A stretch of 6,051 bases of DNA from DATAOG01 sp046727895 (GTDB lineage Bacteria > Pseudomonadota > Alphaproteobacteria > Geminicoccales > Geminicoccaceae), in NCBI GenBank assembly GCA_046727895.1, contig JBKPDM010000015.1:1-6051 (forward strand), read 5' to 3'. This document shows positions 1 to 6,051 of the stretch, piece by piece. Numbering within the stretch: position 1 is the first letter of the stretch; every line of letters begins with the position of its first letter. Both the position numbers and the translations under genes were made by a program. Under the pieces are notes generated by a model, which saw only the letters and a program-made list of their open reading frames with translations, was not told the DNA's origin and did not search any database.

Positions 1-71
1 TTTACCCGCTGATGGCTTGTAAGGCTTTGGCACGTCTGGGTTTGCCGGTGTGGGCGCGGGCGTTGTGTAGC

Positions 72-1373
72 CACGTGCTGCCGGATGGCCACGTGCAGGC
101 GGTGCTCGGCACCCTGCGCCGCCCGGGCTTCGACCGGCTGCTGCCGCGTGGGCCGGAGCGGCGGCGCAACCCGGCTCTGGGGCTGATCGCTTGGCCGCCG
201 GGCTGGGGAACGGGGCCCCCAACCCCGTTCTGGCGGCCAAGCGGCTCTTGGAGCCGGCGGCGAAGCTGGCCCGTTTCGGCTACAGCCGCCATGGGCGGCG
301 TGAGCGCCCGCAGATCGTGATCGGCCTGCTCTGCGCCGCCGACGGTTGCCCGGTGGCGGTGGCGGTGTTCGAGGGTGATGTCGCCGACCCGCTTACCCTG
401 GGGGTGCAGATCGCCAAGCTCAAGAAGCGGTTCCGGCTCCGGCGGGTGGTGCTGGTCGGCGACCGCGGGCTGGTGACCAAGGCACGCATCGAGACCGAGC
501 TGAAGCCGGCCGGGCTGGACTGGATCACCAGCCTGCGCGCCCCGGCGATCCGCAGGCTGCTCGAGGATGGCCCGCTGCAGCTCTCCCTGTTCGACGAGCG
601 CGATCTGGCCGAGATCGACAGTCCTGACTATCCCGGCGAACGGCTGATCGTGGGCAAGAACCCGCTGCTCGCCGCGGAGCGAGGGCGCAAGCGCGACGCG
701 CGATCTGCAAGCCATCCAGGCGCGGGTGCGGCGCGCCCGCCAGCCGCTCAAGGGCGCCGCCGCGATCGGCCAGGCCGTCGGCGCCGTGCGCGCCCGGCGC
801 AAGGTCGGCAAGCATTTCCGAATCACCATCGCCGATGACGATCTGCGGTTCGCCCGCGACCAGGCGGCGATCGCCGCGGAGGCGGCGCTCGACGGCCTCT
901 ACGTGCTGCGCACCAGCCTGCCCGCCGACGCCATGGCCGCCGCCGACACGGTGCGTGCTTACAAGAGCCTGGCCCGGGCAGAACAGGCCTTCCGCAGCCT
1001 CAAGACCGTCGACCTCGAGGTCCGCCCGATCTTCCACTGGACGGCGCCGCGGGTCCGCGCCCACGTCCTGCTGTGCATGCTCGCCTGCCACGTGGAATGG
1101 CACATGCGCCAGGCGCTGGCGCCGCTGCTGTCCGACGACCATGACCGCGCCGCCGGCGAAGCTCTGCGCCCCTCGCCGGTCGCCAAGGCCAAACCCTCCC
1201 CCGCCGCCCGCCGCAAGGCGGCGACCAAGCGCACCGACGACGGCCTGCCCGTGCACAGCTTCCGCTCGCTGCTCGCCGACCTCCTTCGGCCGCGGCATCA
1301 CGACCGAGCTGCTCGCAAGGCCGACCCAGGTTTACAGCCGCGCTTTCAAGCTGCTCCGGCTCAAACCCTGTAG
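72..1373 (+). pseudogene. Degenerate IS1634-family (IS4-like DDE) transposase
   Basis: Remains of a cut-and-paste transposase. The reading starts in the frame of base 72 with HVQAVLGTLR and FDRLL, an N-terminal block typical of IS1634-type transposases. It moves to a second frame after a 44-base insertion (about 190-233), giving RLLEPAAKLA, then RFGYSRHGRRE, VVLVGDRG, GLDWITSLRAPAI, LSLFDERDLAEI and SPDYPGERLIVGKNPLLAAE. Near 695-703 it returns to the first frame for FRITIADDD, AALDGLYVLRTSLPA, AEQAFRSLKTVDLEVRPI, RAHVLLCMLACHVEWHMR and DGLPVHSFRSLLADL. Near 1284 it enters a third frame for ELLARPTQVYSRAFKLL. The second catalytic Asp (GAC, 461-463) and the Glu (GAA, 981-983) remain. The segment that should carry the first Asp (family LYDVxSSY) is missing. 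The N-terminal ~60-100 residues are absent or unrecognisable, and the right end is approximate: TAG 1371-1373 lies in the first frame, not the last one used. The family call is strong. Exact lesion sizes are inferred from memory of the family consensus. Confidence 0.88.
190..241. repeat. Nested inverted repeat (hairpin) inside the transposase remnant
   Basis: Ten-base perfect inverted arms lie at 190-199 (CTTGGCCGCC) and 232-241 (GGCGGCCAAG). Inside them is a second perfect pair, AACGGGG at 209-215 and CCCCGTT at 223-229, with a 7-base loop. Removing 190-233 (44 bases) joins GCTGATCG to CGGCCAAGCGG, which restores the reading GLIAAKRLLEPAAKLA expected of the family. The right arm therefore appears to be mostly original coding sequence, and the left arm plus inner hairpin the added material. 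There is no clear target-site duplication, so this could be a tiny non-autonomous element or a quasi-palindrome made by template switching. The symmetry is seen directly; the insertion is inferred. Confidence 0.7.
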
Positions 1374-1437
1374 CCAGTGCCCGGAAAATATCCGTGCGTT
1401 CTCAATCACTTCGTCGAAGCTCGGGGTAAAGTTCGGG

Positions 1438-2601
1438 TTAGACCGGACGGTCGGGCAGAGCCGCGGTCGCCAGATGATTGTCCCAGGGCGTGACCAGCCG
1501 CTCGGCGATCGGGACCGGCGACTGACGGCGCGCGCGCGGCTCGACGCGCAGGATCTCGCCCCGGCCGTCGCTGACGATGAAGGCGCCCGGGGCCTCGGCC
1601 GGCGTCAGGCCGCAGCCGTCGGCGAGCTCGACGTGGTGCACCAGGCTGCCGGTCTCTGCGTCCCAGAAGGTGAACAGATTGCCGCGCGGGCTGGAGACCG
1701 CGAGCAGCTCGCCGCCCGGATCGAACGCGATCGCGCCGGTGTACTGGCGCATGCGGCGAAGGATCTCCGGCGGCGCCTGGAGCAGACGAAGCTCGCCCTG
1801 GCCGTCGTGCAGGCCGACCAGCGGCACCTGGTCGCGCCTGCTGCCCTCGTACTGCATCGCGACCGCGACCAGGCCCGCAGCATTGACCGCGACGTGCCGG
1901 ATGCTGAGCAGGTGCAGGCGCTGGGCGAGGTGCACCTCACCGAGCATCCGCCCGGTCGCCAGCTCGAGGTAGGCGAGCGATGGCACCATGCTGTCGAGGT
2001 TGAGCTCGAGGCGGTCATAGTCGGGATGGGTGCGGACGCCGCCGTTGGCGATCGCGAGCGTCTTGCCGTCGGGCATCAGCGTCGCCTCGTGCGGGCCGAT
2101 GCCGAAGGAGGGCAGCTCACCGATCTGCCGGTAGCCGTCCCCGGCATCGCGCACCCCGATCACGCCGCGCCCGGCCTCATAGTCGTTCTCGGTGGTCAAC
2201 AGGTAGCGGCCGTCGGCCGAGTAGGTGCCGTGACCATAGAAGTGCCGCCCGGGGGCGGCGTCGATCCGGTGCAGGGCGACACCCTCCGCGGCATCCAGGA
2301 CCACGGCGAAGCGTCCCGGACGGCGGGCGTAGACGACGCAGTGCGCGGTCCCCGGCCGAAAGCTGATGGCATGCCCGCGGCCGGGCAGCTGCAGGTCGAA
2401 CACGGTCTGGCCGTCGGCCCGGAAGCCGCTCGTGAAGTAGCGCCCGTCGTCGTCGATCCGGCAGCCGACGTAGAGCGGGCCGGCGCTGCCGCGCGCCGCC
2501 GCCGCCCGGAAGCCGAAGCCGACGAGCGCGCTGCCGGCGAGGCTGAGCAGAAAGCCGCGCCGTCCGAATGCCAGGGGCTGAGCCATCGTGCGTCGTCCCA
2601 T
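1438..2601 (-). CDS. DUF1513 family exported protein, beta-propeller-like, Tat signal
   Basis: A 387-residue protein of the DUF1513 family, found at the end of imelysin/di-heme operons; its biochemical role is not known. The N-terminus has a twin-arginine signal, GRRGFLLSLAGSALVGFGF (about residues 13-31), followed by an Ala-rich region, so export in folded form to the periplasm is likely. The rest is a series of short beta-strand repeats with DG turns, for example YSADGRYLLTTEND near 127-140, MPDGKTLAIANGG near 176-188, and FDPGGELLAVSSPRGNLFTF near 293-312, which suggests a WD40/YVTN-like propeller. IGPHEATL (168-175) and WDNHL (373-377) look like conserved surface motifs. The first ATG overlaps the upstream stop by one base (TGATG). 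A second in-frame ATG at 2586 (MAQPL) has GGGA nine bases upstream and keeps the full Tat signal, so it is an equally good start. The stop TAA is at 1438-1440, 64 bases from the transposase remnant. Confidence 0.88.
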   Translation of the reverse strand: MGRRTMAQPLAFGRRGFLLSLAGSALVGFGFRAAAARGSAGPLYVGCRIDDDGRYFTSGFRADGQTVFDLQLPGRGHAISFRPGTAHCVVYARRPGRFAVVLDAAEGVALHRIDAAPGRHFYGHGTYSADGRYLLTTENDYEAGRGVIGVRDAGDGYRQIGELPSFGIGPHEATLMPDGKTLAIANGGVRTHPDYDRLELNLDSMVPSLAYLELATGRMLGEVHLAQRLHLLSIRHVAVNAAGLVAVAMQYEGSRRDQVPLVGLHDGQGELRLLQAPPEILRRMRQYTGAIAFDPGGELLAVSSPRGNLFTFWDAETGSLVHHVELADGCGLTPAEAPGAFIVSDGRGEILRVEPRARRQSPVPIAERLVTPWDNHLATAALPDRPV

Positions 2602-3707
2602 CAGTCGCCATCCAGGGCGTTGAAGCCGATCGCGAGGTCGAGTGCGGGCGCCAGCTCCTGGGCGATCAGCCGCCGCTGCGCCTTGAGCTCGGCGACCAGC
2701 GCTTCGACCTTGGGCCGAGAGGCCGGGTCTTCCACCGCCTTGTGCAGGGGCTCGCCGATCGCATCGAGCTTCGCAAACGCGCGCGCGAACCCCTGGCGGA
2801 TGGCGCTGTCGAGCTGCTCCTCGTCGGCGAGCGCCCGGAGCGCGTCGCCGAAGCCGCCGGGGCTGACGTAAAGGGCCTGGGCGGTCTCGAGGTTGGCCCG
2901 GATGTCGGCGAGCGAGCGAGCGCTCCGCCAGTTCTCGGCGCGCATGGGCTTGGCGGTGTCAAGGGACTTGCCGAGCGGCCCCTCGAGCTTGATCACGACG
3001 ATCGCCTGGAGCGCCGTGTGCAGGCTCTTGAGGTAGTCGCCGGTCGCCTCGTCGGCGCCCTGATAGAAGTCATTGCCGGCGGCCGAGCTCAGAACGGCGT
3101 CGCGAAAGCCGCCCGGCCGCTGCCAGTCGTCGAGCAGCCTGCTGGCCTGGTCGGCGAGGTTGCGCCCGATCGCCGCCGCCAGCGCGCAGGCATAGTCGGC
3201 CGCGGCCGAGGTCGCCCCGGGCGCCGGCAGCCGGGCGTCGTCATAGAGGATCTGCTCGAGCGCGGGAAAGCCGGTCAGCGCCACGCTCTTGCCGGCCAGC
3301 CCGCCGGCCGCGATCAGCGCCGGGTCCTTGGCCGCAAGCGCCTTGGCGAGCTGCCGGGAGACGGCCTCGCGCGCATCGGGGAACAGCTGGATGATCATCG
3401 TGCGGCTACCCGAGCGCGCCGGCCCGAACACGATCGGCTGGACGTGCTCCCAAGCGTCCAGCGCCTGCTCGAAGCCGTGGCGAGCGTCAGCCAGATGGTC
3501 CGGATCCGGAGCCGCGCAGAAGGCGGCGATCACCGTCCCCAGCCTGGCCGTGGCGTCGGCGAAACCCTGGTAGCCGGGGATCACCACCCTATCGGTGAGC
3601 TGCCGGTTGAGGTCCTCGAACGCGCTGTCGGCGCGCGCAGGCAAGCTCGGGGCGAGCGCCACGACAAGCAGCGGGAGGAACCGCACGGGGATGAGCCATG
3701 CGCGCAT
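2601..3707 (-). CDS. Imelysin-family periplasmic protein, divergent (GFPALE motif)
   Basis: A 368-residue imelysin-like (peptidase M75 / insulin-cleaving membrane protease-like) protein. Imelysins are all-helical periplasmic or membrane-anchored proteins linked to iron uptake; peptidase activity is doubtful for many members. A Sec signal fits residues 1-26 (MRAWLIPVRF, hydrophobic core PLLVVALAPSL, cleavage after ARA). Family landmarks follow: AWEHVQPIVFGP (85-96), TGFPALEQILY (145-155) at the place of the GxHxxE motif, and EGPLGKSL (242-249). In this copy the motif His is replaced by Pro (GFPALE, 146-151) while Gly and Glu remain, so metal binding at this site may be altered. The ATG follows the upstream stop by 12 bases, with GAGGG nine bases and GGAG three bases before it. 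The stop TGA overlaps the next gene's ATG. It probably works alongside the upstream imelysin rather than duplicating it. Confidence 0.9.
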   Translation of the reverse strand: MRAWLIPVRFLPLLVVALAPSLPARADSAFEDLNRQLTDRVVIPGYQGFADATARLGTVIAAFCAAPDPDHLADARHGFEQALDAWEHVQPIVFGPARSGSRTMIIQLFPDAREAVSRQLAKALAAKDPALIAAGGLAGKSVALTGFPALEQILYDDARLPAPGATSAAADYACALAAAIGRNLADQASRLLDDWQRPGGFRDAVLSSAAGNDFYQGADEATGDYLKSLHTALQAIVVIKLEGPLGKSLDTAKPMRAENWRSARSLADIRANLETAQALYVSPGGFGDALRALADEEQLDSAIRQGFARAFAKLDAIGEPLHKAVEDPASRPKVEALVAELKAQRRLIAQELAPALDLAIGFNALDGD

Positions 3708-3719
3708 CGTCTCCAGCCC

Positions 3720-5234
3720 TCAGAGCGAGTTCAGGAACGCGAGCAGGGCGTCGCGCTCCGCCTTGGGCAGCCTGGCGAAGGCCTCACGCGCGGCCTCGGC
3801 CTCGCCGCCGTGCCAGAGGATCGCCTCGGAGAGGTTACGCGCGCGCCCGTCGTGCAGGAAGAAGGTGTGCCCGCTGACCTCTTCGGTGAGGCCGATGCCC
3901 CAAAGCGGCGGAGTGCGCCACTCCCGCCCGCTCGCTTCGTCCTCCGGGCGCTGATCGGCCAGTCCCTCGCCCATGTCGTGCAGAAGCAGGTCGGTGTAGG
4001 GCCAGATCAGCTGGCCGGCGAGCGCCTTGACCTTCCAGTCGCGCCGGGTCGCGAATTTCGGCCGATGGCAGCTGACGCAGCCGGACTCGTAGAACAGCCG
4101 CTTGCCTTCGAGCACGATCGGATCGCCCTCGTTGCGGCGCGCCGGCACGGCGAGATTGCGGGCGTAGAACAGGATCTGGGCCATGATCTCATCCGGTGCC
4201 TCGAGGTTGTCGTAGTGCGGGCTGTTGCCGTCCGGCGCCGCGCGACAGGCGGCTTCGGCCGCGGTGCAGTCGCCCCAGGCGGCGGGCTGGATCGGATTGC
4301 CGATGCCGATGTCGCCGGCGAGCGCATGGCCGCTCTGCTGAGCAATCGAGGGTTCGCCCGCCTTCCAGCCGAAGCGGCCGAGCATCACCTTCTGATCCGC
4401 TTTGCTCCAGACCCGGTTTGGCCGCCCGGAGATGCCATCGTGATCGGCATCGTCCGGATCGGCGTTGGCCAGGATGTCCTCGGGCGCCACGGCCTCGAGC
4501 AGGCCGAGGCCGATCATCGGCGGCGCGACCCGGGGGCTGATCACGACCCCGGGATGCAGGGGGCCGTAGGCGAGATCGGCGATCCGGTAGGCGGGCTTGC
4601 GCAGCCGCACCGTCTCGCCGCCGGCCAGCTCGACCGGGATCTCCACGTAGTCGATCACCATCCGGCCCTCGGGCCGCAGGCCGGGGATCGCAAGATCCTG
4701 CAGCTGGCCGCCGTAGGTCGGGTCTTCGATCACGCTCGCCCGGTGGCTCGCGATGAGATCCCGCTCGGCGTCGGTCTCGGGCGGGATCGAGAGGCGAAGG
4801 AACATCGAGGCTCCGCTCTCGTCTGGCGCCGAGGGCGGGTGGCCGCGCCCGTCCTTGAGGTGGCAGAGCTGGCAAGCGCGCGCGTTGTAGAGCGGTCCCA
4901 GGCCGTCGGCCGCCTGCGTCGATGACGGCGCGATCACCCAGTTGCGCCGGAAAATACCGTTGCCGATCGAGAAATCGGCGCGCTCCTCGAACGACAGGTT
5001 GGCCGACGGCTCCGAGAAAGCGTCGCGGGTGAAGGTCGTGCGGTTGGTCGCGCTGCCGCCCGAGAGCGCCTCCCAGCGCTCGGCCTTGGTGAAGTCCCTG
5101 GTCGGGGCAAGGATCGCGGCGCGCTGCGCGGCGCTCATCGCGGCGCACGCGGGGACCGCCGGCAAGCTGCCGACGAACGCTGCCGGGAGCGCCAGCAGAG
5201 CGATCACCGCGCCGCATGCGCCGCCTTCGCTCAC
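3720..5234 (-). CDS. Di-heme c-type cytochrome, DUF1111 (thiol oxidoreductase / MauG-like)
   Basis: A 504-residue exported di-heme protein of the DUF1111 family, distantly related to MauG and bacterial cytochrome c peroxidases. Two covalent heme sites are visible: CQLCH (121-125) and CVSCH (386-390). Other family blocks are GLGPLYNARAC before heme 1, an acidic loop DPDDADHDGISGRPN (259-273) resembling a calcium-binding loop, LLLHDMGEGLAD (416-427), TPPLWGIGL (441-449) and HDGRARNLSEAILWHGGEA (461-479). I chose GTG at 5234 because it forms a GTGA overlap with the upstream stop and has GGAGG ten bases before it; an alternative GTG lies at 5207. The signal IALLALPAAFVGSLPAVPACA has an unusual n-region with no Lys or Arg. 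VPAC (27-30) could be a lipobox, or cleavage may follow ACA. An open frame continues upstream to about 5918, but that part lies over the first imelysin and is not coding here. Likely role: electron transfer or oxidation coupled to metal handling by the imelysins. Confidence 0.92.
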   Translation of the reverse strand: MSEGGACGAVIALLALPAAFVGSLPAVPACAAMSAAQRAAILAPTRDFTKAERWEALSGGSATNRTTFTRDAFSEPSANLSFEERADFSIGNGIFRRNWVIAPSSTQAADGLGPLYNARACQLCHLKDGRGHPPSAPDESGASMFLRLSIPPETDAERDLIASHRASVIEDPTYGGQLQDLAIPGLRPEGRMVIDYVEIPVELAGGETVRLRKPAYRIADLAYGPLHPGVVISPRVAPPMIGLGLLEAVAPEDILANADPDDADHDGISGRPNRVWSKADQKVMLGRFGWKAGEPSIAQQSGHALAGDIGIGNPIQPAAWGDCTAAEAACRAAPDGNSPHYDNLEAPDEIMAQILFYARNLAVPARRNEGDPIVLEGKRLFYESGCVSCHRPKFATRRDWKVKALAGQLIWPYTDLLLHDMGEGLADQRPEDEASGREWRTPPLWGIGLTEEVSGHTFFLHDGRARNLSEAILWHGGEAEAAREAFARLPKAERDALLAFLNSL

Positions 5235-6051
5235 TGGAACACGGCCTCCGGCTTGTCGAGGCTCTTCGAGCCTTCCAGCTGGAGCGGCCCGAGACCGAGC
5301 ACGGCCACGATCTTCTCGGTGGTCTTGGTCTGGTCGAGCAGGCCATCGATCCCCGCCTGGATCATGGCGTTGCCCTCGGGGTTGTTCTCGCCGATCATCT
5401 GGTCGTAGGCCATGATTCCGCGATCGGCGGTGTCCTTGATCTTCTGCATGGCCGCCTGGGTCGCGTCGAGCTTGGCGCGCATCTCGGCATCGAGCGCCGG
5501 GTCCTTGGCCCGCACCAGGTCTGAGAGGCTCGGACCCCGGACCATCGAACCGTCGACCCGGCGATAGCGCCCGAGATAGACGTTCTCGATCCCGAGCGCG
5601 TCGTAATAGTGCGAGTTGTGCGTGTTGTCGGAGAAGCAGTCCTGCTCCTCCTCGGGGTCGTGCAGCATCAGGCCGAGCTTCATTCGCTCGCCCGCGAGCT
5701 CGCCATAGGACAGGCTGCCGAGCCCGAGCAGGATGCCGGTCAGCCCATGCTTCGCCGGGCCGCCCATGACCGCCTGGCGCGCCGCGCCGCCCGCGGACCA
5801 GTTGCCGGCCATTTCCTCGAGGTCGGAGATCAGGAGATCGGTTGCCGTCTTCAGATAGGCGCGCCGGCGGTCGCAGTGGCCGCCGGTGCACTTGTCGCCG
5901 AGCGCGTAGTCGGTCCACGGCCGCTCGCCCGCGCCCGGCCCGGTACCGTGCAGATCCTGGCCCCAGAGCAGGAACTCGATCGCATGAAAACCGGTCGCGA
6001 CGTTGGCCTCGACGCCGTCGATCTCCTGCAGCGAGCGAAGCAGCTCTCCGT
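5231..6051 (-). CDS. Imelysin-family iron-associated protein (5' end outside window)
   Basis: C-terminal 272 residues of an imelysin of the iron-regulated (IrpA-like) type. The reading starts in frame at the window edge with GELLRSLQEIDGVEANVATG, so the start codon, signal peptide and N-terminal helices are not visible. The diagnostic GxHxxE motif is intact as GFHAIEFLLWG (bases 5992 down to about 5960). Downstream are KCTGGHCDRRRAYL with two Cys that could form a disulfide, ERMKLGLMLHDPEEEQDCFSDN, THNSHYYDALGIENVYLGRY, DRGIMAYDQMIGENN, and a C-terminal helix ending in EAVFQ. These blocks are typical of the subfamily that precedes DUF1111 di-heme proteins. The ATG at 5812 (MAGNW) is internal and must not be taken as the start, since homology continues well before it. 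The stop TGA (5231-5233) overlaps the next gene's GTG by four bases. Expected location is periplasmic or membrane-anchored. Confidence 0.93.
   Translation of the reverse strand, partial: GELLRSLQEIDGVEANVATGFHAIEFLLWGQDLHGTGPGAGERPWTDYALGDKCTGGHCDRRRAYLKTATDLLISDLEEMAGNWSAGGAARQAVMGGPAKHGLTGILLGLGSLSYGELAGERMKLGLMLHDPEEEQDCFSDNTHNSHYYDALGIENVYLGRYRRVDGSMVRGPSLSDLVRAKDPALDAEMRAKLDATQAAMQKIKDTADRGIMAYDQMIGENNPEGNAMIQAGIDGLLDQTKTTEKIVAVLGLGPLQLEGSKSLDKPEAVFQ
5245..5249 (-). promoter_or_regulatory. Ribosome binding site for the di-heme protein GTG start
   Basis: On the - strand GGAGG sits ten bases before the GTG at 5234-5232, inside the last codons of the first imelysin. It supports this GTG over the one at 5207, which has no comparable site. 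Together with the GTGA overlap it points to re-initiation by ribosomes finishing the imelysin gene. Confidence 0.6.

Larger units (their letters stand above)
1438..6051 (-). other. Four-gene envelope iron-handling operon (imelysin, DUF1111, imelysin, DUF1513)
   Basis: Four genes on the - strand, with transcription entering from beyond the right edge. Junctions are a GTGA overlap (5231-5234), a 12-base gap (3708-3719) and a one-base TGATG overlap (2601), with no room for internal promoters or terminators. Every gene whose N-terminus is visible encodes an export signal, and the first belongs to an exported family. Imelysin pairs flanking a DUF1111 di-heme protein and followed by DUF1513 are a known conserved arrangement, generally associated with iron uptake. 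The promoter and any Fur-type operator would lie beyond base 6051. Between the last stop and the transposase remnant (1374-1437) I see no stem followed by a T-run in the operon's sense, so the terminator is unidentified. Confidence 0.85.

Noticed and set aside
2..829. 275-residue open frame on the - strand across the transposase remnant
   Set aside because: Antisense to clear transposase blocks, with Arg/Pro-rich shadow composition. Only its last ~20 residues (bases 2-65) lie outside transposase homology and are reported separately as a possible junction.
1410..1420. CTTCGTCGAAG near-palindrome just after the operon, considered as a terminator
   Set aside because: The arms are only five bases around a single central base, too tight for a stable hairpin, and no T-run follows on either strand.
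835..2871. 678-residue open frame on the + strand
   Set aside because: Only its first part (about 1285-1370) coincides with the transposase C-terminus. The rest is antisense to DUF1513 and the second imelysin, has low-complexity Arg/Ala/Pro-rich composition and no recognisable domain. It reflects the scarcity of stops in GC-rich DNA.
2568..4925. 785-residue open frame on the + strand
   Set aside because: Fully antisense to two well-supported genes (second imelysin and di-heme protein). No motif or signal, and the composition is that of a complementary-frame shadow.
5234..5918. N-terminal extension of the di-heme protein's frame up to about 5918
   Set aside because: This part overlaps the first imelysin, whose conserved blocks are in another frame. 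The extension is Arg/Gly-rich with no homology, and the signal peptide starts at the GTG at 5234 or 5207.
1..6051. CRISPR arrays, tRNA or rRNA genes, phage or defence genes
   Set aside because: No regularly spaced repeats, no tRNA-like cloverleaf and no such domains were seen on either strand.

Overview
The window is GC-rich (roughly 70% by eye), with dense GC-biased codon use and long open frames on the antisense strand. This fits a high-GC proteobacterium, most likely an alphaproteobacterium, but no feature here fixes the taxon. There are two blocks: a decayed insertion-sequence transposase on the + strand (about 72-1373) and a tightly packed four-gene operon on the - strand (1438-6051). 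The operon runs off the right edge.

Left block. Bases 72-1373 are the remains of an IS1634-type (IS4-related DDE) transposase. Conserved family blocks can be read in order, but only by moving through three reading frames. I see a 44-base hairpin-forming insertion near 190-233, an apparent in-frame internal deletion near 266-274 that removed the segment with the first catalytic Asp, and two further frame changes near 695-703 and 1284. The N-terminus is not recognisable in the first ~70 bases. The copy must be inactive.

Right block. In transcription order (right to left) the operon encodes: an imelysin-family periplasmic protein with an intact GFHAIE motif (5' end outside the window); a di-heme c-type cytochrome of the DUF1111 'thiol oxidoreductase'/MauG-like family with two CXXCH sites; a second, divergent imelysin whose motif reads GFPALE; and a DUF1513 beta-propeller-like protein with a twin-arginine signal. 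Junctions are a 4-base GTGA overlap, a 12-base gap and a 1-base TGATG overlap, so the genes are probably translated together. All four products are predicted to be exported or envelope-associated. This set is a recognised conserved cluster, generally linked to iron acquisition, although the reaction it performs is not settled. My working picture is an envelope iron- or metal-handling complex in which imelysins bind metal, the di-heme protein does redox chemistry and the DUF1513 propeller serves as a partner.

I did not find a convincing undescribed system. The most informative oddities are the hairpin insertion in the transposase, the microhomology-like deletion and the loss of the motif His in the second imelysin.
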